Shown piece after piece: positions 34,465-44,000 of a DNA stretch of 64,000 nt. This stretch comes from TMED14 sp002378565 (GTDB lineage Bacteria > Bacteroidota > Bacteroidia > Flavobacteriales > Schleiferiaceae). The DNA lies in NCBI GenBank assembly GCA_943846715.1, contig OX044356.1, positions 1,302,001-1,366,000 of the forward strand, read 5' to 3'. Positions within the stretch are counted from its first letter, which is position 1. The number at the start of each line of letters is the position of its first letter. The translations under genes were made by a program, and so were the position numbers. The notes beneath the pieces were generated by a model. The model was not told the origin of the DNA, did no database searches, and was given only the letters and a program-made list of their open reading frames with translations.

Positions 34465-35057
34465 CCGACAAGGATGACAGGCCTGACAGGCTCATCATCC
34501 TTGGGATTGACCCTGGCACCATCATCATGGGCTATGGGGTTGTTGCAGTGGAAGGCAAGAAATTGACTTGCCTGGCGTGCGATCATGTGAAATTTGACAG
34601 CAAGCGAAGCCCATTTGAGCGGCTGGAAGACATCTACGTGGCCATGGGCCATATCTTGAAGGAACATCAGCCAGACCAAGTCGCCATGGAAGCCCCCTTC
34701 TTTGGTAAGAACGTTCAATCCATGCTTAAACTTGGCCGAGCGCAGGGCATCATCATGGCCGCTTCGCTGGCACATGAAGCATCGGTAACAGAGTATTCCC
34801 CCCGCCGGGTAAAACAGGCAGTCACAGGCAGCGGGTCTGCCAGCAAGGAGAAAGTAGCGGGCATGGTAGCCGCAACCTATGGTTTAAGCGAGATGCCTGC
34901 CTCAACCGACGCATCAGATGGTTTAGCTGTTGCAACTTGCCATGCCTACAGCATCAATCAGGTGATTCCCAACCAATCGAAGGCCAAACAAGGCAAGAAA
35001 AAGACCTCATCAAGCTGGGACGCCTTTCTTAAGGCCAATCCTGATCGGATTCAGTGA
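34461..35057 (+). CDS. ruvC: Crossover junction endodeoxyribonuclease RuvC
   Basis: 198 residues. It cuts Holliday junctions as a dimer. The first catalytic Asp is in LGIDPGTIIMGYGVV, the second acid in QVAMEAPFFGKNVQSMLKLG, and the remaining acidic residues in STDASDGLAVATCHAYS. The RNase H-like core is complete, followed by a Lys/Ser-rich tail of about 30 residues. RuvA and RuvB are not in the window. It overlaps the mscS stop by 4 bases and the 3' end of the convergent HIT gene by 7 bases. Confidence 0.96.
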   Translation: MTDKDDRPDRLIILGIDPGTIIMGYGVVAVEGKKLTCLACDHVKFDSKRSPFERLEDIYVAMGHILKEHQPDQVAMEAPFFGKNVQSMLKLGRAQGIIMAASLAHEASVTEYSPRRVKQAVTGSGSASKEKVAGMVAATYGLSEMPASTDASDGLAVATCHAYSINQVIPNQSKAKQGKKKTSSSWDAFLKANPDRIQ

Positions 35058-35449
35058 GTGATAGCCTGAGCTATCTTACTGGCAATGGCAGCAAATTCTT
35101 CCTGGGTGAAAACCATTTTTGGGTTGGAAAAATTCAAATCTTCCTCGCTTCGCATGGGCACCAAGTGCACGTGCGCATGGGGCACCTCAAAGCCTAACAC
35201 AGCAACCCCTACTCGATTGCATGGCATGCATGTTTCAACAGCCTGAGCCACTTGCTTGCACAAGGACCACAAGGCCAAATAATCTGCTTCTGGCAGATCA
35301 AAGAGTTTGCCCACTTCCCTTTTAGGGACCACCAAGCAGTGCCCTCGAGTCAAGGGCCTGATGTCTAGAAAGGCTATAACCTTATCGTTTTCCGCAACCC
35401 GATGGCATGGAATATCACCTTGAATAATCTTTGTGAAGATGCTGCTCAT
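35051..35449 (-). CDS. HIT-family nucleotide-binding hydrolase
   Basis: 132 residues. The histidine triad HAHVHLVP is intact, with the N-terminal region IFTKIIQGDIPCHRVAEND and LDIRPLTRGHCLVVPKRE typical of the HINT branch. It should hydrolyse nucleoside phosphoramidates such as AMP-lysine; the cellular role is unclear. It follows greA with a 3-base gap and is probably co-transcribed with it. Confidence 0.95.
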   Translation of the reverse strand: MSSIFTKIIQGDIPCHRVAENDKVIAFLDIRPLTRGHCLVVPKREVGKLFDLPEADYLALWSLCKQVAQAVETCMPCNRVGVAVLGFEVPHAHVHLVPMRSEEDLNFSNPKMVFTQEEFAAIASKIAQAITH

Positions 35450-35452
35450 GCC

Positions 35453-35923
35453 TTAGCGACTGATGCCTGTTACTTCCAATTGCATGGTGCCATTGGGGAC
35501 TTGAATGTCGACCATGTCACCCACTTTCTTGCCTAAAAGCCCCTTGCCAATAGGTGATGTGACAGAAATTTTTGCTTTTTTTACATCAGCTTCCTGCTCT
35601 GCAACCAACGTGTATTTGAAGGCCATGCCATTGGCTGGGTTCTTCAATGAAACCGTGCATAGCACGCGAACCTGGGAGTCGTCCAACAGGGTCTCATCAA
35701 CCACCCTGGCTGTTGACATGATGTTATCAAGCTTGGCAATTTTCATTTCAAGCATGCCTTGTGCCTCCTTGGCAGCATCGTATTCCGCATTTTCACTGAG
35801 ATCGCCCTTGTCCCTGGCCTCAGCAATTTGTGCAGAGATGCTAGGTCGCTCCACCGTTTTCAAGTGATCGATTTCCTCTTTGAGCTTTTGAAAGCCCTCT
35901 TCAGTGTAATAATTGACGCTCAT
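35453..35923 (-). CDS. greA: Transcription elongation factor GreA
   Basis: 156 residues from the ATG at 35923 (MSVNYYTEEGFQKLKEEID). The N-terminal coiled coil carries the acidic tip KGDLSENAEYDAAKEAQG, which reaches into the RNA polymerase channel and helps cleave backtracked RNA. The C-terminal FKBP-like domain has TSPIGKGLLGKKVGDMVDIQ. It is complete. The HIT gene follows. It lies downstream of a terminator that separates it from the PorV-like gene. Confidence 0.96.
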   Translation of the reverse strand: MSVNYYTEEGFQKLKEEIDHLKTVERPSISAQIAEARDKGDLSENAEYDAAKEAQGMLEMKIAKLDNIMSTARVVDETLLDDSQVRVLCTVSLKNPANGMAFKYTLVAEQEADVKKAKISVTSPIGKGLLGKKVGDMVDIQVPNGTMQLEVTGISR

Positions 35924-35937
35924 GATATCTTCTAATA

Positions 35938-35965
35938 ATACAAAAGAGACCCACAAGGGATCTCT
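35938..35965 (-). terminator. Probable terminator of the TonB receptor/PorV module
   Basis: On the minus strand AGAGATCCC and GGGTCTCT pair with one bulged T around TTGT, followed by TTTGTATTATT. It lies about 24 bases past the PorV-like stop codon and before greA. Confidence 0.68.
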
Positions 35966-35988
35966 ATTGCCTGTAATACGTGGTTGAC

Positions 35989-37017
35989 TTAAAGAATGAA
36001 AGTCGCTCCCAGTGTGTGAATCCCCCCAAAGGCTCCGTTGGTCATTCGGTAAGCATAGCTCAAATTCATGCTCCCGCCATTGCCCGTTTCAGGGTTGATG
36101 CTAAAGCCTGCAGAAGGTCCCGCCATGGCCTCAGTTGCCATGCCGTCAAATCGGTTGTCAAATGCTGCGTAACCCATTCGGACAGCAAATAGGCTTTTGA
36201 AGCCATACTCAAATGCAGCAGTGAACTGATCCTTCTTGAAGGAGTTGGAAATGAAATTTCCTGCAACCTCAATGCGGTGATCTCTGCTGAGGTCAAAACG
36301 CTTAGACATGCCAATGCTCAATTGCGTTGGCAATTCAAAATCCTCCGTGCTGCTCTGAAAACTTGATGAGTGCGATCCAGTTGGCACAGGCAAGATGATG
36401 GACATGCCATCACCGCTGTAACCAAATGAAGGACCAATATTTCTCAAAGTGATACCAAATCGGAAATCATCATCCTCACCTGTCACATACTCGATACCTG
36501 CGTCAAAACACATGCCAGTAGCCGTCAAGTTACTCATGCTAGAGTTGTACATCTTGATGTTGATACCGCCATAGATGCTGTTGGTGAATTGCTTGGCATA
36601 ACCGATGCCAATGATGGACGATGTTGGCTTGAAATAGCCAGCGCCCCCATCGGGAAGCTCAGTCGTTGTCACTTCAATTTCCCCATAATTCATGTTAGAA
36701 ATATGGACACCTAAAACGCCACCATTGCCTGTTGGCGATGCAAAAGCTGCTGTGTTGAATTGAATACCTGTACCAACAAGCCATTGGGTGTTGGCTAAGC
36801 CAAACTGGAATTTGTCCACATAGGCCAATCCTGCTACGTTACCGTAAAGGGACTCAAGGCCCATCACGTTGGCCGTGTTGGCCTCTGCCCATCCAGCGGT
36901 AAGAGCCCATGGATTGATTAACAATTCAGGGGCGCCGGCTGAGCCAGAACGCACAGGGTTACCTCCTTGTGTCGCCATGGCGGCGAGGATGCTTAGGGTG
37001 ATGAAAGTTCGTTTCAT
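35989..37017 (-). CDS. PorV/PorQ-family outer-membrane beta-barrel protein
   Basis: 342 residues from the ATG at 37017 (MKRTFITLSILAAMATQGG signal). The mature start (GSAGAPELLINPWALTAGWAEANTAN in part) and the following GNVAGLAYVD are typical of PorV/PorQ-like FadL-type barrels. The rest is repeated amphipathic strands ending in IHTLGATFIL. In the type IX secretion system PorV receives cargo from the SprA translocon and passes it on for surface attachment. This copy sits third in a module after a TonB-dependent receptor and a giant exported protein, so it may be dedicated to that protein rather than being the general PorV. That assignment is inference. Confidence 0.82.
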   Translation of the reverse strand: MKRTFITLSILAAMATQGGNPVRSGSAGAPELLINPWALTAGWAEANTANVMGLESLYGNVAGLAYVDKFQFGLANTQWLVGTGIQFNTAAFASPTGNGGVLGVHISNMNYGEIEVTTTELPDGGAGYFKPTSSIIGIGYAKQFTNSIYGGINIKMYNSSMSNLTATGMCFDAGIEYVTGEDDDFRFGITLRNIGPSFGYSGDGMSIILPVPTGSHSSSFQSSTEDFELPTQLSIGMSKRFDLSRDHRIEVAGNFISNSFKKDQFTAAFEYGFKSLFAVRMGYAAFDNRFDGMATEAMAGPSAGFSINPETGNGGSMNLSYAYRMTNGAFGGIHTLGATFIL

Positions 37018-37035
37018 ATTCATAATCAATGCTAT

Positions 37036-40000
37036 TTAGAATCCGGTTGGATCAAATGGACGGAGGGTACCAAACCATTTCACAATTTTTTGCCCAATGC
37101 CAGGCGCATCAATGTGAATGATGTACATGCCTGAGGCAATCGGTACTTGGTAATTGTTTTTGAGATCCCAATAGATCCAGGTATCGGTGTTGTCCTTAGA
37201 CAGCGTGCGAACCAAGGAACCTTCCACAGCATAAATGCTGATCACACAACGCTCAGGCAAATTGGTGATCTTGACCATGTTGTCTAACTGTGACTTCTCG
37301 TAAGCACTCATTGAGAAGTAAGGGTTTGGTACCACGCGAATCTGCTCCAGCATGCTTTGTGCTGTTGAGTCATTGGCCTTAATCACCGCAATGTCCTCTG
37401 TGTTGAATTCGTACTTGGGGTTCTTGCTGTTGCTTCCATCGCCCTCATACTTTTCGTAAGGACGTGCCACACGCAAGCGGACTGTCACATCAGAAGGCAT
37501 GCTTGTGTACAAGTCTGTGCCTTCAAAGCGCTTATCCATCATTGGGATGGATGCCCACATCAATCCTTTGGTGACATTGGAACGGAACAAAGGAGAGTTC
37601 ATGTTCTCCAAGTCTGTCTTCAATGGATTGTCTGCCTCATTAGGACCTCCATAAGCGAGGTCTACATTGGTCAATCCCTTGCGGTAACTTGGTCCAAAGA
37701 CATACAAGTAATGCTGTCCACCAAACTTGTAGCCACCAGTCACAGGGTCTGCAGGGAAGGTGCTGAATCGTGAGCTTGGGTTAAAAAGCATGTCTCTGCC
37801 ATTGTCACCAACCATCCATGAGTTTTCGCCAAAAGCTAAATTCAATCGTGTGCCCGTCTCCAAATCAATGGCATAACCGGGGAACCAGGACCAACCTGTA
37901 CTTGTGCTGCTGCGTACCATGTCACCATTGACAAGGTCCCATGAAGATCCGCCGCGCAAACGCCATTTCTTTATGCCACCTTCTGTCAAGATCTGGTCTT
38001 CACCCAATTCAATCACAGGAACGCGCGTCCATTTGGATTTATCTGAAGTGAACACAACGTCAATTGAGTGTAGTTCAGCAATGCTGCGTCGCATGGCGAA
38101 TGCCAACATGGCTGAATCTGCGGGACCCATGCCATAAATGTTGCCATTGTCATAGCCTCTACCCGAAGAACTGGCATACGTGAATGGTGCCCATGCGCCC
38201 TCCAAAATATTTCCAAAAATGCCTTTTCCATCATTGGGGTAATCAGAGTAGTATTTCCCCGGTGCCGTTGAGACATCATTAGCTCCAGCCAACACCCAGT
38301 TAGTTGGTGCGTAGTTGTCATCATCCCTCACCCAAGTCAACCATTGCTTGGTGGGGTCTTCAAAAACAATTTCAGACTCCAACATGCCGCCGTTGCGCTC
38401 ATTGGTGTTGTCATTACCAGGGCTTTCTTGATCGCGGATTTCAACGGACAAGCCAAGCTGGCTGATGATCTGCTCATTGATGAAGGTCAAATCGGTCAAG
38501 GAGTTGACAATGAGATTGCCATTCTCATCTTCAATGCTCCAACGGGCACTTTTGCCTGTGCCATCAAAAATCAAGTAGAATCGACCTGATGGAACTTTCA
38601 ATGGGTCGACCACTTTCACATTCACCGGTCCGTACCCGCCAACATAGGTTGGGGTAGACATGGTAAAGTTTTGCAAGATGTAGTCTTCAGAGGCTTGATC
38701 AAGTAGCATGAAGTTGCCGCCATTGCCTGTGCCCTCAAGACGAGTAATCACTGGAGAGAAGCCGTATTCTGCATTCTGTATTGTGCCGTCAGACTCTGAT
38801 CCAACCAAGTGCGGTAGACCCTCGTAAAGCTTCACATTGTTACGTCCTGACAAGAATGGCTTGCGTTGACCACTGGGGCTTGTTACTTGATGGAAGGGCT
38901 GGTACTCATTGTAAGAGTAAGCAACAACGGAGAAGTAGTAGGGCTTGTGGTTAACCAAGCGCTTGTCCGTGCCAGTAGCAAAAATGTCCTCCTTCACAAC
39001 AAAGCTCATTTGAAGGCCATCGTCATTGGCTTCCAAAGTCATATCCTGAGGCATCAAAAGCTCCAAGTTTGGATCCAGCTCCCAGTTGATGAGTCGATCC
39101 ACGCCATTGTTGATGTCACATTGTGCAATCAAACGTGCTTGTGACGGATCATAGCGGTCGCCAATCGATACATTTTGATTGGCCAATTGGAAGACTTGGA
39201 AGCCTTCAAATTTGTAAGTGTTGTCTGTTGCGCTAATCAGCGGATCGACCTCCTGGTAATCTAGCTCATCATTGTTCTGACCCTCTCGGTAAGACAACAT
39301 CAAGACCAACTCGCGATCCAACTCCTGAATGTCCATGTCTGGTGCGTCCGGACCATTGAGGATTTGGAAGCAGTTATCAAACAAGCTTTGTGCCTTATCA
39401 TCAGCGATGATGACCTTGTCGACAGAGGCAAAAAGATCTGCCTTGTTGAAGTCCCGTGCCCATACCACACCTGTGGTAATGAAGTTCAATGCACCAGGCG
39501 CCAATGAGAAGGGGCCTGCATTGTGCAATCCACGCTTGTCCTCTTGGTTGGCTGGTGACTCAAACCAGTTCTGTGAAGCAATTGGGTCATTGTTACCTGT
39601 GGTGTCATAGGTGATGCCGGGGTAGGCAAATTTTGTCACCAATCCTGAACCATCCGAGGTGAATCCATCACCATTAGAGGTATTGCCCGGGCCCGATGGG
39701 GTCTCAACAACCAAAGGGTTACCATTCATCCAACGCGACTGCATGTAGTTGTAAAATTCAGCAGCATTATCTGGGTTACCTGAGAAGGAAGACCCTGTAT
39801 TGTTGTAGTACATGAAGCCACTCATGACGATGCGCTCATTGGTGCCAGTCACGGGGTTTTCAGCAACGCAGTTGCCGTTGTCATCACGCACACCGTCGAT
39901 GCAACCATCGCGGTCATTGTCCAATCCATCGAAGTAATCGGCAAAAGGTCCCTGGAAGAAGTCAAATCCAACAGCAGGCGGGTTCAAACCATAACCAAGT

Positions 40001-41001
40001 GGTCCTTCGTCATTCAAGTCAGCGTTGTAGCAGTAGCCTAATCCACGAGGGATGTCACAGCCAATGATGTCATCCAAGTAGTTGCCCAAGTCAGGATCAA
40101 ACCATGTAGAGAAATAGGTATTAGTCAATCGGAAGGTTGACTTATTGAGAATGCGGTAATTGTAGAAGGTCATGTTATTGATCTCATCATTGGTCGCAAA
40201 AGCAAATGCCTGAGCGCGAATCTCAAATCCCAATGCACCAGCACCTGTTTCTGTGTGGATGTTGCCACGGTCATTGTAAACCCACCAGATGGTCTGGTCA
40301 CCATACAAGACATCGGTTTCCTTCAGTCGGCAATCGAATTGACGATCCAGGTCGTAGGCAGGGTAGTCTTCCAGTGGGTCGTAGCGCTCATCACCATCAA
40401 GGTCGATGAATGGAGCCAATGCGTAGGGCAAGTCGCTATCGACACCATGGGCCGGCCAATCCAAAATGATATCAGGGATATTGCCCTCGTAACCAGGGAA
40501 TTTATCTGCCACATCACAATTGACATCATTCCTGCATATCAACCATGCACGGTGCATTTCAACTTGCTCACGGTGAATAACCCAATGCCTATCATAGGCG
40601 TCACAAACGCTTTTGGTGACTGATGCCAATCCATCATTGGACAAAGGTCCAGGCCAGAAATCGTTGCCACTTGAGCGGTAGGTCATGCCAGCCAATTTCA
40701 ATTGCTGACCTTCATCCAAACCACCCAACCACAAAGCACCAGCAAACATGGAGTGCTTGCCTCCATCTTTTGGCACCTCATAACGTGCTGAATTCAGATC
40801 CCACCACATGTCACCTCCACCCAAAATGGTGGTGCGGACATTGTTGAGGTTCAAGTCAGTTTGAGCCCTTGACGGCTGACAAAGCTCCTCAACCGTTTTG
40901 TTGGATCGAGACGTCTTGCCAGTAAGCTTCACATCCACATCTGGACGAGCTTGAATGGTAATGGCAGCAATAAAAGCGAGGAAGAGAAAAGTACGTTTCA
41001 T
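37036..41001 (-). CDS. Giant exported protein of the TonB receptor/PorV module
   Basis: About 1321 residues. Signal peptide MKRTFLFLAFIAAITIQA. The N-terminal half has calcium-loop-like motifs (DLDGDERYDPLEDYP and DGLDNDRDGCIDG) and many Asn/Asp/aromatic turns. I recognise no enzyme domain. The C-terminus (about 1230-1321) is FlgD/T9SS-sorting-like: RVVPNPYFSMSAYEKS, VKITNLPERCVISIYAVEG, ASGMYIIHID. It then runs past the usual end of a type A domain with KIVKWFGTLRPFDPTGF. It is likely delivered to the cell surface by the T9SS. It lies 21 bases after the receptor gene and 18 before the PorV-like gene, so the three are co-transcribed. Confidence 0.8.
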   Translation of the reverse strand: MKRTFLFLAFIAAITIQARPDVDVKLTGKTSRSNKTVEELCQPSRAQTDLNLNNVRTTILGGGDMWWDLNSARYEVPKDGGKHSMFAGALWLGGLDEGQQLKLAGMTYRSSGNDFWPGPLSNDGLASVTKSVCDAYDRHWVIHREQVEMHRAWLICRNDVNCDVADKFPGYEGNIPDIILDWPAHGVDSDLPYALAPFIDLDGDERYDPLEDYPAYDLDRQFDCRLKETDVLYGDQTIWWVYNDRGNIHTETGAGALGFEIRAQAFAFATNDEINNMTFYNYRILNKSTFRLTNTYFSTWFDPDLGNYLDDIIGCDIPRGLGYCYNADLNDEGPLGYGLNPPAVGFDFFQGPFADYFDGLDNDRDGCIDGVRDDNGNCVAENPVTGTNERIVMSGFMYYNNTGSSFSGNPDNAAEFYNYMQSRWMNGNPLVVETPSGPGNTSNGDGFTSDGSGLVTKFAYPGITYDTTGNNDPIASQNWFESPANQEDKRGLHNAGPFSLAPGALNFITTGVVWARDFNKADLFASVDKVIIADDKAQSLFDNCFQILNGPDAPDMDIQELDRELVLMLSYREGQNNDELDYQEVDPLISATDNTYKFEGFQVFQLANQNVSIGDRYDPSQARLIAQCDINNGVDRLINWELDPNLELLMPQDMTLEANDDGLQMSFVVKEDIFATGTDKRLVNHKPYYFSVVAYSYNEYQPFHQVTSPSGQRKPFLSGRNNVKLYEGLPHLVGSESDGTIQNAEYGFSPVITRLEGTGNGGNFMLLDQASEDYILQNFTMSTPTYVGGYGPVNVKVVDPLKVPSGRFYLIFDGTGKSARWSIEDENGNLIVNSLTDLTFINEQIISQLGLSVEIRDQESPGNDNTNERNGGMLESEIVFEDPTKQWLTWVRDDDNYAPTNWVLAGANDVSTAPGKYYSDYPNDGKGIFGNILEGAWAPFTYASSSGRGYDNGNIYGMGPADSAMLAFAMRRSIAELHSIDVVFTSDKSKWTRVPVIELGEDQILTEGGIKKWRLRGGSSWDLVNGDMVRSSTSTGWSWFPGYAIDLETGTRLNLAFGENSWMVGDNGRDMLFNPSSRFSTFPADPVTGGYKFGGQHYLYVFGPSYRKGLTNVDLAYGGPNEADNPLKTDLENMNSPLFRSNVTKGLMWASIPMMDKRFEGTDLYTSMPSDVTVRLRVARPYEKYEGDGSNSKNPKYEFNTEDIAVIKANDSTAQSMLEQIRVVPNPYFSMSAYEKSQLDNMVKITNLPERCVISIYAVEGSLVRTLSKDNTDTWIYWDLKNNYQVPIASGMYIIHIDAPGIGQKIVKWFGTLRPFDPTGF

Positions 41002-41022
41002 CATGATCAGGTTGCGTATAGC

Positions 41023-44000
41023 TTAAAGGCCTAGGCGGATGCCTAAGCGAATTCTGCGTGGAATAGAGAAATTGGATGGGTCAATGACCGCAATGTTGTA
41101 GAAATCAGCAAACGATTGTGCATTGGTAGTAAAGGCAATGGACTGCTGGCCCTGTGGAGAGGATAGGAAGCCATCATCAGTCGGTGAACCGGTGTAGGGG
41201 TAAATATCTAAAACATTCAAGGCATTCATGACGTTCAATACCTGCATGTAAAGCTCAACATTTTTCTTGCCTTTCGCATAGTACCACACCTTGTTGGCTG
41301 TCATGTCCATTTTGAACTGCCAAGGCTTGCGTGAGCCATTAAGCAATCCTGAAATCGGGGCAGCGGACTCTGTCAAACCATAGGCACGAATGCGTCGCGA
41401 GTAGGGGAACCCAGATGCAGTGGTCATCAAGACGTTCACGCCTGCATTTTCAAATACGCGCATGTTCTTGATCACTGGCCCATTGTATTGGTTGCCACCA
41501 CGGTAACGGAAATCTACATTGGTAGAGAAATTGTGTCGCTGATCGTAGCTCAATGGTTGGATGTAGCGAAGGTTTGGCTGACCAGAACGGGCCAATGACA
41601 AACCTGAATTGGCACCAGAGCCTGTGCCATCAGCAAAGGACAATGAGTAGTTGGCATTGACCATGATATTGCCTGTGCGTCGCAAGTCATATTGGAAACT
41701 GAAACCCTTTGCCGTTGTGAAGTCACGATTGCCATACATGATGTAGGTTGCGGGGTACGCCTCAGTAACAGAAACCGACTGAATCAAATCACGGTACTCG
41801 CGGTAAAAGCCATTGATTTTCAAAGCAGAGCGCTCGGTCAATTTCTGACGGAAGCCAATTTCGTATTCCGTAAGCTTCTGTGGCTTCAGCGATGGATTAG
41901 CAATCCCCTCTAATGAGCCAAACTGTAAGTTGACATAGTTAACCGGGTTGAATCGAACGGCATTGGGTCGCTGCACCAGCAAGTCGTAATGGGCAAAGAA
42001 TTCTGCTTCATCGGAAATAGGGAACTGGAAGGAAATACGTGGTGAAATGGTCACTTGGGGCTCATAATCCTTGAATCCTTTTGCACTCAATACGGGTTGG
42101 TCAGGGTTGGATTCATCAGTGAAGTTTTCTTCAAAAATCCAAGGCTTGGCTTGGCCACCAGATAAATTAGCAATCTCTGTGGGGTTGCTCTGCGGTGTAC
42201 CATCTGCATTGAACCAATCAAAACCATTGCGGTAGCCCACAATCTTTTTGGGATTTTTGATGTTGTCCACATAGACCACATAGTCATCGCCCATGGATGT
42301 CGGGATCTCACTGCCAGACAAACCACCCATGCCTTGAACATCACTCACGGTGCGCGAAGAGTACAATGTAAATGGGTCTGAAGGGACAGGTTGGTTGGCG
42401 TCAAATCGATCGATGCGAACACCAATATTGAAGAATAGGTCATCAAAGGTGAACTGATCTTGAATGTAGCCCGCCATGTAAATCGGCTGGAAGGCTGCTA
42501 TGGGATGCGTGTTGTTGCCTTCTAGGTCCTTTGCATTGAAGAAATCATCAAGCGAAGGGTTGTATGTCAATAGGTTGCCTTGGTAATCATAGCCATGATA
42601 GGCCACATAGGCACCTGAGCCAAAGTTGAGCAGCTCTTGAGCCGAGAACAAGGCCAATCCACCGTAATTATTGAGGTCATCTGGAGAGATGCCATCGATG
42701 TCTAGCAAGCGTTGATCACTGCCATTGGGGTCCCAGCCAAGCGCCCTGCGCAAGTTGCGGTCAAAGCTTCTTGGCTTGTCCATGTCAATGGCACGATTGT
42801 AATTGATGGTGTCCATGAAGACCCCATCCTTGTACACCAGGTTAGGGTTGTTCAAGTCCAATTCTCGCATTTGATCATTTTGCAAACCACGCATCAAGGT
42901 CCAAAGCCCTCTTGCAGCTACGCCAAAAGAGCGGTCGGTTCGCTGCTCATACTCCAATCCTGCAGTCAGGCTATGTTCTCCTAAATCAAAGCTGGTGGAG
43001 GCAGTGATTCGGAACTGTTCGTTCTTGCTGTAGCTGTAGCCACTTTGGACAGCACCAACATTACCAAACAAGCTGTAAACCGAAGAAGGTCCTTGGCCGT
43101 TAAGCAAACCGCCACCCTGTTGGATGTTGGTCAAGTTGTTGATTCTATTAGCAATCTGACCATTTGACACCATGTCATAGTAGTTCTGTGTGTAATTAGA
43201 CAGGGTTGCATTGTAAGGGCTTGCTGTGAAGGACACATTGGTGTCCAAGTCAAGGAGCTTTCTCCAAGCAGATACCCCTGTTTTCTCGTCCACTCCGTAT
43301 CCGTACAACGGCCTGCGTGTGGTGACAAATTCACCAATATGGCCATAACGGAAAATGTTGTCCCCATGGCGGTCATCAAAACTCTTGCGAAGGTTCAATG
43401 AGTAGTCGACCTGAATGGTGTAGTAGGCATTGCGGATCACGGCATCCGACTCGTCGCCGATACCGCCAAATTGTTGGGTGAAGCGAAGGAAGGTTGAGAA
43501 ATCTTTGTTATCATAAGATCCATTGGTCTTCCAGTTCATCAAGGAATTGGAGAAGGACCCACTTTTACCATACCCTGAATTGAATCGGCCACCAATGACC
43601 ACATTGGTCTTGCGTGATGGCTTGATGTTGATGTTGCCGGTTGCACGGATACTGTTGGTTGCCACATTCAAACGGCGAGGAATGATCTCAAGGTCACCCT
43701 TGCGTATCAATTCAGCGCGAGAGATGGTACCAAGTCCCGTCGAGGTAGACACTAACGGATTGGATTCTAAGTCAGCCAATACATCGTCATTCACCTTGTA
43801 GATTGGAACAGAGTAAGGGCGGCCATCACCATTGTGCTGAATTTCACCTGAAAACAAATAGCCCACCAAGGGTGCTGTTTTTGCCTTGTTGAAAAGCAAA
43901 GGTCCACCAATGGTTAAACCTGCCAAGTGGTAATTGTAATTGTCAAAAAGGGCAGATGTCACATACTCACCCGTGCCAAAAAATCGCGATGAAGGACCTC

